From: Guptibacillus spartinae
Lineage (GTDB): Bacteria > Bacillota > Bacilli > Bacillales > Guptibacillaceae
Assembly: GCF_028610625.1 (NCBI RefSeq)
Contig: NZ_JAQQWU010000010.1
Coordinates: 1-64,000, forward strand
Length of the DNA stretch: 64,000 bases
Direction of reading: 5' to 3'
In this document: in pieces, positions 32,712 to 42,424 of the stretch
How positions within the stretch are numbered: position 1 is the stretch's first letter
Layout: each line of letters starts with the position of its first letter
Position numbers and translations under genes: made by a program
Notes under the pieces: model-generated
The model's database searches: none
The model's input: only the letters and a program-made list of their open reading frames with translations
Told to the model about the DNA's origin: nothing

Positions 32712-34004
32712 TTAGAGGATAAGTAGCCAAATATATAGGCCAAGTAACGTAATAAGCAACGTCGGTATCGTTAAGATGATTCCGATTTTAAAATAGTAAC
32801 CCCAAGAAATTTTAACGCCTTTCTGTGAAAGGACATGAAGCCATAACAAAGTGGCGAGGGACCCGATTGGGGTGATTTTCGGTCCTAAATCAGAGCCGAT
32901 AATGTTTGCGTATATGAGCGCTTCACGAAGCGTACCTGAGGTAGTGGTCGCTTCAATGGCAAGCGCATCAATCATAACCGTTGGCATATTGTTCATGATT
33001 GATGACAAGATCGCTGCGATAAACCCCATTGAAATTGTTCCAACGAGCAAGCCCTGATTAGCTGCAGCTTGAATGACATTTGCAAGAATATCCGTCAGCC
33101 CCTGGTTTCGAAGACCATAAACAACGACATACATGCCAATGGAGAAGAAAACAATAGCCCATGGCGCTCCTTTAATCACTTTCTTCGTTTCAACAGCGCT
33201 ACTTTGCCTTGCCATTAATAGAAAGAAGATGGCAACGATACCAGCGATAATGGAAACTGGAACACCGATAAACTCACTTGCAAAGTAACCAATTAGAAGG
33301 ACAACAAGAACTATCCATGAAAGTTTAAACATGCGTGCATCTTTAATGGCCTCAGTTGGCACGCGGAGTTCATCAACATTATAGTTTGCTGGTAGATCTT
33401 TTCGAAAGAAAAGATATAGTACAAGAATGCTTGCCCCTAATGAAAAGAAGTTTGGCACAATCATCCGGGAAGCATACTCAACGAATCCAATGTTAAAGAA
33501 ATCGGCGGAAACGATATTGACCAAGTTACTAACGACAAGTGGAAGCGAGGTTGTATCGGCAATAAAACCACTCGCCATAATAAATGGAAAAATCATTTTT
33601 TCCTTAAAGTTGAGGTTTCGAACCATGGCGAGAACAATGGGTGTTAATATCAGAGCGGCGCCATCATTTGCGAATAACGCTGCGACAACAGCTCCAAGCA
33701 AGGATACGTAAATAAACATCCGAAGGCCGTTTCCTTTTGCGGCTTTAGCCATGTGAAGAGCAGCCCATTCAAAGAAGCCAATTTCATCGAGAATAAGTGA
33801 TATGAGGATAATGGCAATAAATGCAAACGTAGCATTCCAAACGATCCCCGTCACTGTTAACACATCCTGAAAGTCTACTACACCAACAAGTAAAGCAAGA
33901 ATGGCTCCTCCGCAGGCGGACCAACCAATGCCGAGATTTTTAGGTTGCCAGATAACAAGCACTAAGGTAAGAACAAAGATAAGTATAGCTAGTGTAACGG
34001 TCAA
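32712..34004 (-). CDS. arsB: Arsenite efflux membrane protein
   Basis: A 430-residue transporter with about 12 TM helices that expels arsenite and antimonite. [18 protein letters not shown] and [20 protein letters not shown] (about residues 113 and 375) are the paired conserved loops of ArsB. The start is TTG at 34004 with GGGGGAA 7 bases upstream. It follows arsR by 13 bases. No arsA ATPase is present, so it works as a secondary carrier. Confidence 0.95.
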   Translation of the reverse strand: MTVTLAILIFVLTLVLVIWQPKNLGIGWSACGGAILALLVGVVDFQDVLTVTGIVWNATFAFIAIILISLILDEIGFFEWAALHMAKAAKGNGLRMFIYVSLLGAVVAALFANDGAALILTPIVLAMVRNLNFKEKMIFPFIMASGFIADTTSLPLVVSNLVNIVSADFFNIGFVEYASRMIVPNFFSLGASILVLYLFFRKDLPANYNVDELRVPTEAIKDARMFKLSWIVLVVLLIGYFASEFIGVPVSIIAGIVAIFFLLMARQSSAVETKKVIKGAPWAIVFFSIGMYVVVYGLRNQGLTDILANVIQAAANQGLLVGTISMGFIAAILSSIMNNMPTVMIDALAIEATTTSGTLREALIYANIIGSDLGPKITPIGSLATLLWLHVLSQKGVKISWGYYFKIGIILTIPTLLITLLGLYIWLLIL

Positions 34005-34017
34005 GCAAATTCCCCCA

Positions 34018-34362
34018 TTAATCGCAACAAATGCGTAATCCTTTTTTTTCTAATTCACTAAGTTTTTCCTTTTGTTCAGGAATATAGGTTAAAATTCCTT
34101 CAATCATCAAAAAGGCGTCATGATCTGAATTTAACGTGTAGAAAACCCACTGTCCTTTTTTTCGTTCCTTCACCAACCCGGCGTCTCTCAATTTCCTTAA
34201 ATGCTGACTGACCGATGGTTGACTCATTTGAAGAACTTCGACAAACTCGCAAACGCAACATTCGCCATCTTTTAAAAGTCCAATGATCGTTAAGCGGGTT
34301 TTGTCTCCCAGTAATTTTAAAACAGAAGCTGCAGGTTCTAGATCAATCACTGTTTTCTCCAT
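34018..34362 (-). CDS. arsR: ArsR-family arsenical repressor
   Basis: A 114-residue winged-helix repressor. The metal site is visible in [16 protein letters not shown], with three Cys in ECCVCEF at the start of the recognition region. The recognition helix follows as [28 protein letters not shown] leads into ATGATG, and the second ATG (34362) has the better spacing; 45 upstream codons of open frame are discarded. Arsenite binding frees the operator at 34383-34404 and turns on arsRBC. Confidence 0.93.
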   Translation of the reverse strand: MEKTVIDLEPAASVLKLLGDKTRLTIIGLLKDGECCVCEFVEVLQMSQPSVSQHLRKLRDAGLVKERKKGQWVFYTLNSDHDAFLMIEGILTYIPEQKEKLSELEKKGLRICCD

Positions 34363-34382
34363 CATGTCACCTCCGACATAAT

Positions 34383-34404
34383 TATATAAGCATGTACTTA
34401 TATA
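34383..34404 (-). promoter_or_regulatory. ArsR operator
   Basis: TATATAAG-catgta-CTTATATA is a perfect 8-bp inverted repeat 21 bases before arsR. Its form matches the AT-rich imperfect dyads bound by ArsR/SmtB proteins. Confidence 0.65.
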
Positions 34405-34557
34405 TGCAAGGGTTATGAAATCAATTCCATGACAACTCAGAACAGGATGGACAGAAGGAATTGAAAAGTATCCAGCAAAACTAAACAAACGCCCATCCAT
34501 CGAATTGATTGTTGCATAGTATGTATTAAATCCATGATGGAAAGGAGGTCATACTCC

Positions 34558-34653
34558 ATGGGATACGGTTACGGCAGTGGGTTTGCTCTAATTGTAGTGC
34601 TGTTTATTCTCCTTATCATCGTAGGTGCAGCTTTTGTTGGAGGAGGCTACTAA
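34558..34653 (+). CDS. YjcZ family sporulation peptide
   Basis: A 31-residue peptide, [19 protein letters not shown] and on to VGGGY. The Gly-Tyr-rich opening, single TM helix and GGGY end are characteristic of the YjcZ/YhcE-like spore-associated peptides. AAAGGAGGT lies 8 bases upstream. It is probably made in the developing spore, but no sigma-G or sigma-K promoter was pinned down. Confidence 0.88.
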   Translation: MGYGYGSGFALIVVLFILLIIVGAAFVGGGY

Positions 34654-34726
34654 TTCTCAAAACATAAGCTGTATTCAGCAGACTATGTTTGCTGAAAGAA
34701 TATGGGTTGAATAATAAACGCGCAAG

Positions 34727-34755
34727 AAGGCTGATATCCATAGATTCAGCCTTTT
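34727..34755 (+). terminator. Terminator downstream of yjcZ
   Basis: AAGGCTGA and TCAGCCTT make an 8-bp stem followed by TTCTTG. The right arm overlaps the desaturase stop codon on the other strand. Confidence 0.55.
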
Positions 34756-35828
34756 CTTGTAGGTTTATGTAGGACAGGCTTCTTCATGGAATCGCTGTTC
34801 CGTAAAATATAGTTTAGGTTATTTCCAAGAGAGCCGTATGTTTTTTGGTTTCTCGGATCAATGAGGATTGTCTGCTTTTGATAAACACGGGGGGTTTGCC
34901 AGAGTGCATGTAATGCTTGCATCATCGGCATTTCATGGTAACGATCAGGCCACATCGCTTTAATGTGCTTCTTCACACTTGGATAGTATTTAGGATTCAT
35001 TCCTGGGAATAGATGATGTTCCGTGTGATAAGAAAAATTAAAATGAAGAACATCTACAATTCTCGGAACGGTTACTGTAAGGCTGTTCGCAAGAGGGTCA
35101 TTAACTGGTGTTAACGGATTTAATCGATGATTGGTTGAAATATAAGCCATGACAATAAAGTTTGCGATGAAAAGCGGAATAAGATAAGCGAAAATCCATT
35201 TGCGAAATCCGATGACAAGGATAAGACTTAACCAGGTGACCCAGGGGAGAATCATTTGTAGCCAGAGGTCTCTTTGTTTTTTTCGATTGAATTCATTTAC
35301 ATAAGTAAAAAACATTTTCATAGAATGAGCGCTAAATTGTACAGTAAGTGACATAAAGGAAATGAGTGATCGGATAAACAAGGGAAGGCCATAGACCCAT
35401 TTAAACCATTTCATTTTCGAAATGCGCTCCAGCGTTGGCCAAGCGTCAGGATCGTTTTCATCATGCTGTGTATGTACGTGATGATTCAGATTGTGCCATT
35501 TTCTCCAAAGTGTCGGTCCCGTATTTAATGGCCAAAAAGCCACTGCACCTAGTAGATCACGAACCCATGCTTTTCGTATGACGGTACCATGCAAGATTTC
35601 ATGTCCAAGAAAGCCAAGACCTGCAAAACACGAGCCAAGGATAACGGATAAAAAGAGCGAAATGAGCGGATGGAAATCGTTGAAGCTAATCAGTAAAAAA
35701 GTGATGATCGTGATTAAAAGATAGGTGAGTCCGCCATATAGTCGAGTTGGAACGGGCTGAAAGGCTTCAGGTGGAAGGTGTTTTTTTAATTTAGCAGCAT
35801 ACCAGCTAAATGAGTGTAGATCGTCCAT
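34746..35828 (-). CDS. Fatty acid desaturase
   Basis: A 360-residue di-iron membrane enzyme. The three histidine boxes are in order: GHEILHG (about residue 77), HNLNHHVH (about 112) and SYHTEHHLFPG (about 272). Four to six TM segments surround them. The second ATG of an ATGATG pair (35828) has AAGGAGG 6 bases away. It differs from B. subtilis Des and has no DesKR beside it. The likely role is membrane lipid unsaturation; the acyl position is not known. Confidence 0.88.
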   Translation of the reverse strand: MDDLHSFSWYAAKLKKHLPPEAFQPVPTRLYGGLTYLLITIITFLLISFNDFHPLISLFLSVILGSCFAGLGFLGHEILHGTVIRKAWVRDLLGAVAFWPLNTGPTLWRKWHNLNHHVHTQHDENDPDAWPTLERISKMKWFKWVYGLPLFIRSLISFMSLTVQFSAHSMKMFFTYVNEFNRKKQRDLWLQMILPWVTWLSLILVIGFRKWIFAYLIPLFIANFIVMAYISTNHRLNPLTPVNDPLANSLTVTVPRIVDVLHFNFSYHTEHHLFPGMNPKYYPSVKKHIKAMWPDRYHEMPMMQALHALWQTPRVYQKQTILIDPRNQKTYGSLGNNLNYILRNSDSMKKPVLHKPTRKG

Positions 35829-36104
35829 CATATTCCTCCTTACAGGTGTTTCAGAAGTATTATTTTCCTAATCTAGGAGCAAAAAGCAAAAAAAATGAGT
35901 TAGATAAACTTACATTATCTGGGAGAGCACCTTCTGCTTTTTACATTTATAAAGCATGCCCAATTTATTTTGAAATAGCCTTATATTCTTCATTTGATGT
36001 AATATCCCCCAGTAAACGGTAATCATTTACATGTATTTTTGTTATTTAAATGATTTTAGCAGAGAAAAAGATAGAAAAATCATACTTTTTAGCAAATTTC
36101 AATA

Positions 36105-36132
36105 TTGTTATTATAAAAGCGATGTGTATAAT
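36105..36132 (+). promoter_or_regulatory. Promoter of amino acid ABC operon
   Basis: TTGTTA (36105-36110), 16 bases, and TGTG-TATAAT (-10 at 36127-36132), 45 bases upstream of the binding-protein gene. The rest of the 35829-36176 spacer is AT-rich and shows only AATATT repeats (36140-36155). Confidence 0.6.
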
Positions 36133-36176
36133 TTAAAATATTAGAATATTAAAAAAATAAAACCAGGGGGATTCTT

Positions 36177-37010
36177 ATGAAGATGTTTATGAAAGGGTTA
36201 TTGATTACTGTATTAGCCTGTTTGCTGGCGCTTACCACAGCTTGCGGTAGCAACCAAAGCAGTTCGACAAGCAATTCTGATGGCGATGGAGAGAAAAAAG
36301 AGAAATTAATTGTTGGAACAGACGCAGCCTTTGCTCCATTTGAATACATGGACAAAGGTGAAATCGTTGGATTTGATATGGATTTTCTGGATGCGGTTAT
36401 GAAGGAAGCAGGGTATGAGTGGGAGCCGAAAAACATCGGTTGGGACCCGTTATTTGAAGCTGTGCGTCAGGGGAAAGAAGTGGACATGGCCATTTCAGGA
36501 ATTACGATTAATGACGATAGAGAGAAAACATTTGATTTCTCAAACCCTTATTTTGAATCAACACATATGGTGATGTTTAAAGAAGGAACGGATATTCAGA
36601 CGGCAAAAGATATCGAAGGCTTGACTGTAGGGGTTCAAAATGGAACAACTGGACAGGCAGCAGCAGAGAAGATTATGGGGGACAAAAGCTCAAATATTAA
36701 GAAGTTCGAAAACAATGTAGTCGCCATTATGGCGTTGAAAAACAATGATGTTGAAGCAGTCGTAACCGATAACACAGTTGTTAATGAGTATGTGAAGAAT
36801 AATCCGGAAGATAATTTCAAAACAATTGAGGACCCTGAGAATTTTGAATCAGAATTTTACGGATTAATGTTTCCTAAAGATAGTGAATTGAAGGCGGAAT
36901 TTGACGAAGCAATCAAAGAAGTGATCGAAAGCGGAGAATACGCGAAAATTTATGAAGAGTGGTTTGGAAAAGAGCCCAATACAGATCATTTACTTGAGCA
37001 AGCAAAATAA
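36177..37010 (+). CDS. Polar amino acid ABC transporter, substrate-binding lipoprotein
   Basis: A 277-residue extracellular lipoprotein. The signal peptide ends in the lipobox LTTAC with lipidation at Cys about 23, then a Ser/Asn-rich linker. The SBP_bac_3 fold begins with LIVGTDAAFAPFEYMDKGEIVGFDMDFL (key AAFAPFEY and GFDMD), and VDMAISGITINDDREKTFDFSNPYF is the ligand-side hallmark. It is the first of a three-gene operon. A Gln/Glu, Arg or Cys-type ligand is likely, but not decided. Confidence 0.92.
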   Translation: MKMFMKGLLITVLACLLALTTACGSNQSSSTSNSDGDGEKKEKLIVGTDAAFAPFEYMDKGEIVGFDMDFLDAVMKEAGYEWEPKNIGWDPLFEAVRQGKEVDMAISGITINDDREKTFDFSNPYFESTHMVMFKEGTDIQTAKDIEGLTVGVQNGTTGQAAAEKIMGDKSSNIKKFENNVVAIMALKNNDVEAVVTDNTVVNEYVKNNPEDNFKTIEDPENFESEFYGLMFPKDSELKAEFDEAIKEVIESGEYAKIYEEWFGKEPNTDHLLEQAK

Positions 37011-37026
37011 ACCAATAAATCGACCT

Positions 37027-37057
37027 ACGACGGTCTAAGTCATACAACGGCCGTCGT
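37027..37057 (+). other. Intercistronic hairpin between binding protein and permease genes
   Basis: ACGACGG (37027-37033) and CCGTCGT (37051-37057) form a 7-bp GC-rich stem in the 93-base gap, without a T-run. It may protect the upstream mRNA end so that more binding protein than permease is made. Confidence 0.4.
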
Positions 37058-37103
37058 TGATCCGTCGGTTATCCATCGCAGAAAATCAAAAAGGAGATCG
37101 AAT

Positions 37104-37763
37104 ATGGGCGTATTTTCAATTGAAATTGTTCGTGAGTATCTTCCTTTCTTTCTAAAGGGAGCTATGGTGACAGTTGGGGCTTCTTTAGCCGGGATACTAA
37201 TTGGAAGCATTTTAGGATTATTTATGGGAATTGGCCGAATTTCAAAATCATGGTGGATTCGCTATCCGTTTATCTGGTATATCAATGCATTTAGGGGAAC
37301 ACCGTTATTTGTACAAATCCTTTTGATTCATTTTGGTTTAATCCCGTTAATCATGGAATCCGTGAATCCGCTTGTATCACTTATTGTCACGTTATCTTTA
37401 AATGCCACGGCGTATATTGCTGAAATCTTCCGCGCTGGAATTCAATCAATTGATCGTGGACAAATGGAAGCGGCTCGTTCGCTTGGGATGACGCATGTCC
37501 AGGCAATGCGTTATGTGATTCTGCCACAGGCGTTTAAACGAATGATTCCTCCACTTGGCAATGAATTTATTGTGCTATTAAAGGACTCTTCGCTTGGCGC
37601 TATTATCGCTGCACCAGAACTAATGTACTGGGGCAGAGCAGCTCAAGGCCAATATTATCGCGTTTGGGAACCGTATTTAACCGTAGCGATCATTTATCTG
37701 ATTCTAACCCTTTCGTTAACGTATTTATTGAATTACATCGAGAGGAGATTGGATACAGCATGA
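37104..37763 (+). CDS. Polar amino acid ABC transporter, permease
   Basis: A 219-residue membrane subunit of the HisMQ family with about five TM helices. [17 protein letters not shown] and the EAA loop [33 protein letters not shown] (key [14 protein letters not shown] and LPQAF) are intact, so it docks to the ATPase downstream. A single permease gene suggests a homodimeric pore. AAGGAG lies 7 bases before the ATG. The ATPase start overlaps its stop by four bases. Confidence 0.93.
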   Translation: MGVFSIEIVREYLPFFLKGAMVTVGASLAGILIGSILGLFMGIGRISKSWWIRYPFIWYINAFRGTPLFVQILLIHFGLIPLIMESVNPLVSLIVTLSLNATAYIAEIFRAGIQSIDRGQMEAARSLGMTHVQAMRYVILPQAFKRMIPPLGNEFIVLLKDSSLGAIIAAPELMYWGRAAQGQYYRVWEPYLTVAIIYLILTLSLTYLLNYIERRLDTA

Positions 37764-38482
37764 TAAAAGTTGAACGTCTAAAGAAATCTTTCGGTGATTT
37801 GGAAGTGTTGAAAGAAATCAGTGTTGAAATTAAGCCTCAAGAAGTTGTCGTCGTGATTGGTCCTTCTGGATCTGGGAAGTCTACGTTCCTAAGATGTTTA
37901 AATCTTTTAGAATCGATCACTGGTGGAAAAGTGATGATTAAGGATCAGGATTTAACAGCGAAAGGGACCAATATCAATCAAGTGCGAACGAACGTTGGAA
38001 TGGTTTTTCAACAGTTTAATTTATTTCCTCACAAGACCGTTCTTGAAAATATTATGATGTCCCCTATGAAAGTGAGGAAATGGCAACGCAAGCAAGCTGA
38101 AGAGAAAGGACTTGCTCTTCTCCGCAAGGTGGGTCTATATGAGAAAGCGCATGTCTATCCAGACTCCTTATCTGGAGGACAAAAGCAGCGAGTTGCGATT
38201 GCGAGAGCACTTGCGATGGAGCCTGAAATTATGCTGTTTGATGAACCAACTTCTGCTTTGGATCCGGAGATGGTAGGAGAAGTACTTGAAGTGATGAAAG
38301 ATCTTGCTAAAGAAGGCATGACAATGGTAGTGGTTACGCATGAAATGGGGTTTGCTAAAGAAGTTGGGGACCGTGTGTTGTTTATGGACGGGGGATACAT
38401 TGTCGAGGAAAACGTCCCAATAGCGTTATTTGATAATCCACAGCAAGAGAGAACAAAAGCTTTTTTGAGTAAGGTGCTCTAA
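37760..38482 (+). CDS. Polar amino acid ABC transporter, ATP-binding protein
   Basis: A 240-residue ATPase. Walker [10 protein letters not shown] (about 34), Q-loop [12 protein letters not shown], signature LSGGQKQR (about 134), Walker [15 protein letters not shown] (about 154) and H-loop VTHEM are all present. [11 protein letters not shown] is typical of the GlnQ/HisP branch. The start is fixed by the ATGA overlap with the permease stop; the 32 upstream codons of open frame are discarded. Confidence 0.94.
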   Translation: MIKVERLKKSFGDLEVLKEISVEIKPQEVVVVIGPSGSGKSTFLRCLNLLESITGGKVMIKDQDLTAKGTNINQVRTNVGMVFQQFNLFPHKTVLENIMMSPMKVRKWQRKQAEEKGLALLRKVGLYEKAHVYPDSLSGGQKQRVAIARALAMEPEIMLFDEPTSALDPEMVGEVLEVMKDLAKEGMTMVVVTHEMGFAKEVGDRVLFMDGGYIVEENVPIALFDNPQQERTKAFLSKVL

Positions 38483-38559
38483 CAGTTGTTAAGAAACTCT
38501 TGCTCTTTTTCATTTAAACAAGTAAGATAAGAAAAAATAACCTGGCAATGAAGAAGAAA

Positions 38560-38761
38560 AGTAATCATGAGTAGTACTTCAGAGAGCTGATGGTCGGTGA
38601 GAATCAGCGTGCGCGAATGATGAATGGGCTTCTGAGCTTCCGGAACTGAACCATTTAGTAGGATTCGGCGGAACGTCTTACCGATACAAGAGACACCTTA
38701 TTGAATTTCTGTAAGGGGTAAGTGCGTTTACGTCTGTAAACGAATAAAGGTGGCACCACGG
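38560..38761 (+). ncRNA. T-box leader (tRNA-Trp) of trpS
   Basis: AAAGGTGGCACCACGG (38746-38761) is the T-box itself. Upstream lies a stem I region with the AG-bulge-like GGTCGGTGAGAAT and a TGG specifier at 38625-38627, which suits tRNA-Trp and the gene downstream. The UGG of the T-box sequence binds the uncharged acceptor end. Uncharged tRNA would favour the antiterminator. The 5' boundary is approximate. Confidence 0.88.
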
Positions 38762-38799
38762 GGTCTCTCGTCCTTTTTTAGAGGATGAGGGGCCTTTTT
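38762..38799 (+). terminator. T-box-controlled terminator
   Basis: GGTCTCTCGTCC (38762-38773) and GGATGAGGGGCC (38783-38794) pair over 12 positions with three G.T pairs, followed by five Ts. Confidence 0.85.
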
Positions 38800-38824
38800 G
38801 TGTTGTCTGAAATGGAGGAGAACG

Positions 38825-39829
38825 ATGAAGAAAACGGTTTTAACAGGTATCAAACCAACAGGCCGTGTACATTTAGGTAATTATATTGGGGCCATTAAAC
38901 CTGCGTTAGATCAAGCAACGAATAAAGAGTTAGAACCTGTTTATTTTGTCGCCGATTATCATGGATTAACAAAAGTTCGAGATCAGAAACAGATGCAAGA
39001 ACTGTCTTACGGGATTGCGGCCACGTGGCTTGCGCTTGGTCTCGACCCGGACCATTCTATTTTCTATCGCCAGTCAGATGTACCTGAAATCTTTGAATTA
39101 TCATGGATTCTTGCCTGTTTTAGCCCTAAAGGATTAATGAATCGAGCTCATGCCTATAAATCAATTGTTGAAAAAAATCGCGTGGAAAATCGTGAAGAAG
39201 ACGAAGGGGTGAATATGGGACTATTTACGTATCCGATCTTAATGGCCTCAGATATTTTGTTATTTCAATCGAATTATGTTCCTGTTGGAAAAGACCAAAT
39301 TCAGCATGTAGAAATTGCACGAGATGTAGCTTTAGCTTTTAATCGTCAATTTGGGGAAACATTGACGCTGCCGGAACACATCGTTGATGAAAATACGCCG
39401 GTACTGCCAGGGTTAGATGGTCGGAAAATGAGTAAAAGTTATCATAATACGATTCCACTGTTTGAAGAGCCAGCTAAACTGAAAAAAATGATTAATCGCA
39501 TTACAACAGATTCCTCTGGTCCTAATGAGGCGAAGAATCCAAATCATTCCACCGTGTTTGCTTTTTATAAAGCATTTGCTAGTGAAGAACAAACAATTGA
39601 AATGAGAAAGAAATTCCAGGAAGGGATTGGATGGGGCGAAGCAAAAGAAGAGCTTTTTCTTGTCATGAATGACTTCTTTACTAAGCCACGAGAAACATTT
39701 CATTACTATATGTCTCATACGGAAGAACTTGATCGTATTCTTGAAGCAGGGGCTAAGAAAGCAAGGGCGAAAGCGAAACCTCTATTAAAAGAAGTAAAAA
39801 CAAAGCTTGGTATTCAAGGGCAACCTTAA
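38825..39829 (+). CDS. trpS: Tryptophan--tRNA ligase
   Basis: A 334-residue class I synthetase. The HIGH equivalent is GRVHLGNYIGAI (about residues 14-25) and the KMSKS loop is GRKMSKSYHNTI (about 198). GMTYP-like region is replaced by VNMGLFTYPILMASDILLF. The sequence departs from the usual B. subtilis TrpS (which opens MKQTIFSGIQPSG), so it may be a second type of TrpRS. GGAGG lies 7 bases before the ATG at 38825. It is controlled by the T-box leader. Confidence 0.92.
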   Translation: MKKTVLTGIKPTGRVHLGNYIGAIKPALDQATNKELEPVYFVADYHGLTKVRDQKQMQELSYGIAATWLALGLDPDHSIFYRQSDVPEIFELSWILACFSPKGLMNRAHAYKSIVEKNRVENREEDEGVNMGLFTYPILMASDILLFQSNYVPVGKDQIQHVEIARDVALAFNRQFGETLTLPEHIVDENTPVLPGLDGRKMSKSYHNTIPLFEEPAKLKKMINRITTDSSGPNEAKNPNHSTVFAFYKAFASEEQTIEMRKKFQEGIGWGEAKEELFLVMNDFFTKPRETFHYYMSHTEELDRILEAGAKKARAKAKPLLKEVKTKLGIQGQP

Positions 39830-39894
39830 TTTCTTTTACATTTATGCCGATAAAGAGACTGTACTGATTTTTTTAACGTCGGAGGCACAGAATT

Positions 39895-42315
39895 ATGATT
39901 GAAATGTCAGGACAGTACAATTGGTGGATTGTTTTACTGTCGTTAATTATAGCGATCTTTGCATCTTATAGTGCATTAGATCTTGCAGGACGCGTGGCTT
40001 ATTCAAAAGGGATTCGAAAATGGATATGGGTTGTTGGAGGGGCCGGTACCATGGGGATTGGTATCTGGTCGATGCATTTTATTGGCATGCTGGCTTTTTC
40101 AATGTCGATGCCGATGACTTACAACGTTCCGCTCGTTTTCTTATCCATTGGAGCAGCATTCTTAGGGTCATTCATCGCTCTTGTGGCTGTGGGTGGCAAA
40201 CAACTATCCATAAGGAGACTTGTTGTTGGAACACTTTTTATGTCAGGTGCGATTATCGCGATGCATTATATCGGGATGGAAGCCATGGAGATGGTCGAGA
40301 TCACCTATAACCCCTGGCTACTAAGTTTGTCCGCTCTCATTGCGATTGTGGCATCCTTTGGAGCCCTTAAATTATCCTTCACTTTTTCAAGACCTAAAAA
40401 AACACGTCATATTATTCTTTTGAAATTAGGTAGTGCAAGTGTGATGGGAATGGCGATCGCAGGCATGCATTATGTGGGGTTAGAAGCTGCCACTTTTTAT
40501 ATGGCGCAATATCATAACCCTCTCATTAACAGTTTAGATACCTCAGCCCTATCAATTGTGATTGCAATTGGCACACTTTGTATTCAGACCATTTTAATTT
40601 TCGGGATTGTCACCGAACGTAAGTTTATTAAGCAAGAAACGGAATTGAAGGGAAACGACTACCGCTTGCGTTCTCTTTTAACTCATAGTATTGATGCCAT
40701 CTTAACACTAACGGTAGACGGCAGAATTCGCTCGCTAAATCCTGCTGGAGAAGCATTGTTTCAAGTGAAAAAGAATCAGCTTAGTCGCATCAATCCCATC
40801 GATTTTTTTGGGGAAAAGGAACTTGAGCGTGTACGGGAATTCTTCCTCACCGTTCATAAGACGAGACAGGCGGTCAGTTTTAACACAAGTATTGTGACGC
40901 TTGATCAAGAGGTGAGTGAGCTAAATGTCACGTTTGTTCCCATTTATTTAAATGAGAAATTGGATCGGATCTATGCGATGACAAAGGATATTACAAGACA
41001 ACAAAAAGCAGAAAGACAAACGCATCACATGGCTTATTATGATGCCTTAACTTCGTTGCCGAATCGTCGTTCATTTGTTGAACATTTAGAAAACTATCTA
41101 AAAGAAGATCAACGAGAAGAGTTGGCTGTCATGATGCTTGATTTAGATCGATTTAAAGTAATCAATGACGCTCTTGGTCACAATACAGGTGATATGTTTC
41201 TCTGTGCAGTCGCAGAGCGTCTACAAACATGTATCTCACCATATGGTTTTCTTGCTCGTCTTGGAGGAGATGAATTTGTCATTGTGCTAAGTCATTTTAC
41301 TACCATTTATCCTGATGAACTGGCGAACCAAATTATTGAAGCGTTTGATACGCCTTTTCAAGTAGGCTCGCACGACCTTTCAACCTCGGCAAGTATTGGG
41401 ATTGCTGTATCTCCAGCTGACGGGACCGATGGAGAATCATTAATGAAACATGCTGATATTGCCATGTATTCAGCGAAAGGACGCAACCGGAAGAAATACC
41501 AGTTCTATTCGAAATCAATGGGACAAAAGAGTGAATTAAGACTCATCGAAGAAAGCTCATTAAGAAATGCTTTACTTAATCGGGAATTTATTTTACATTA
41601 TCAGCCGCAAGTGAAATGTCAGGATGGCTCCCTATCAGGGGTAGAAGCACTTGTGCGCTGGCAGGTGAGGGAGGGGGAACTTCGCTTTCCGGGTGATTTT
41701 ATTTCTCTTGCTGAAGAGACCGGACTTATTGTAGAGCTAGGGAGACAAGTATTGGATATGGCTTGTCAGCAGGCAAAGAAATGGAGTGATCTAGGACATC
41801 CCTTGCGCGTTTCGGTAAATCTTTCCCCAAAGCAATTTCAAAGCGATGAACTGATTACCACCTTAAAAGAGACGTTAGCGTATTACAAGCTTGATCCAGC
41901 TTTAATAGAGCTTGAAGTAACTGAAAGTATGACGATGGAAAATTCAACTCGCTCTTCATGGATGATTACGTCGCTTCGAGATCTTGGTGTGAGTATTTCA
42001 ATTGATGACTTTGGGACCGGACACAGCTCATTAAGTTATCTAAAAGACTTTTCCATTAATCAGGTGAAAATCGATAAATCCTTTATAGATGAGCTGACGC
42101 AAAATGTAAAATCAGATCAAATTACGAGTGCAATTATCGCGATGAGCAAGCAGTTAAAGCTACACGTCATTGCGGAGGGCGTTGAAACGAGTGAGCAAGT
42201 TGATTTTCTTTCGGAAAAAGGCTGCGATAGCATACAAGGCTATTTTTACAGCAAGCCCGTTTCTTCTCAGCAAATTGAAGAAAACTATTTAACAATCGAT
42301 CAGGCACCTGCATAG
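39895..42315 (+). CDS. MHYT-PAS-GGDEF-EAL cyclic di-GMP protein
   Basis: An 806-residue membrane sensor. The N-terminal seven TM helices carry three MHYT repeats (SMHFIGM, AMHYIGM, GMHYVGL), thought to bind copper, oxygen, CO or NO. A PAS domain follows (about 265-370). The GGDEF domain has RLGGDEF (about 459) and lacks an obvious RxxD inhibition site. The EAL domain has GVEALVRW (about 583), DDFGTG and QVKIDKSFI, so both synthesis and breakdown of c-di-GMP are possible. It has the same layout as B. subtilis YkoW. GGAGG precedes the ATG by 9 bases. Confidence 0.93.
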   Translation: MIEMSGQYNWWIVLLSLIIAIFASYSALDLAGRVAYSKGIRKWIWVVGGAGTMGIGIWSMHFIGMLAFSMSMPMTYNVPLVFLSIGAAFLGSFIALVAVGGKQLSIRRLVVGTLFMSGAIIAMHYIGMEAMEMVEITYNPWLLSLSALIAIVASFGALKLSFTFSRPKKTRHIILLKLGSASVMGMAIAGMHYVGLEAATFYMAQYHNPLINSLDTSALSIVIAIGTLCIQTILIFGIVTERKFIKQETELKGNDYRLRSLLTHSIDAILTLTVDGRIRSLNPAGEALFQVKKNQLSRINPIDFFGEKELERVREFFLTVHKTRQAVSFNTSIVTLDQEVSELNVTFVPIYLNEKLDRIYAMTKDITRQQKAERQTHHMAYYDALTSLPNRRSFVEHLENYLKEDQREELAVMMLDLDRFKVINDALGHNTGDMFLCAVAERLQTCISPYGFLARLGGDEFVIVLSHFTTIYPDELANQIIEAFDTPFQVGSHDLSTSASIGIAVSPADGTDGESLMKHADIAMYSAKGRNRKKYQFYSKSMGQKSELRLIEESSLRNALLNREFILHYQPQVKCQDGSLSGVEALVRWQVREGELRFPGDFISLAEETGLIVELGRQVLDMACQQAKKWSDLGHPLRVSVNLSPKQFQSDELITTLKETLAYYKLDPALIELEVTESMTMENSTRSSWMITSLRDLGVSISIDDFGTGHSSLSYLKDFSINQVKIDKSFIDELTQNVKSDQITSAIIAMSKQLKLHVIAEGVETSEQVDFLSEKGCDSIQGYFYSKPVSSQQIEENYLTIDQAPA

Positions 42316-42345
42316 AAACTTGTTAGACTTCAGTCAACCATACGA

Positions 42346-42374
42346 TTGACAGTTTGTTAACCTGGTGATAATTT
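42346..42374 (+). promoter_or_regulatory. Promoter of bioB
   Basis: TTGACA (42346-42351), 17 bases, TAATTT (42369-42374). The start of transcription would fall near 42381, inside the BirA-type dyad. Confidence 0.65.
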
Positions 42375-42375
42375 A

Positions 42376-42406
42376 ATGTTAACTACTATTTTAATAGAGT
42401 TAACAT
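42376..42406. promoter_or_regulatory. BirA-type operator of bioB
   Basis: ATGTTAACT-A-CTATT-tt-AATAG-AGTTAACAT is a 14-bp-arm dyad with two GTTAAC boxes, as in known biotin repressor sites. A third GTTAAC box with flanks TTGTTAACC lies at 42354-42362 in the promoter spacer. Confidence 0.75.
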
Positions 42407-42424
42407 ATTGGCGGGAGGCGTATG

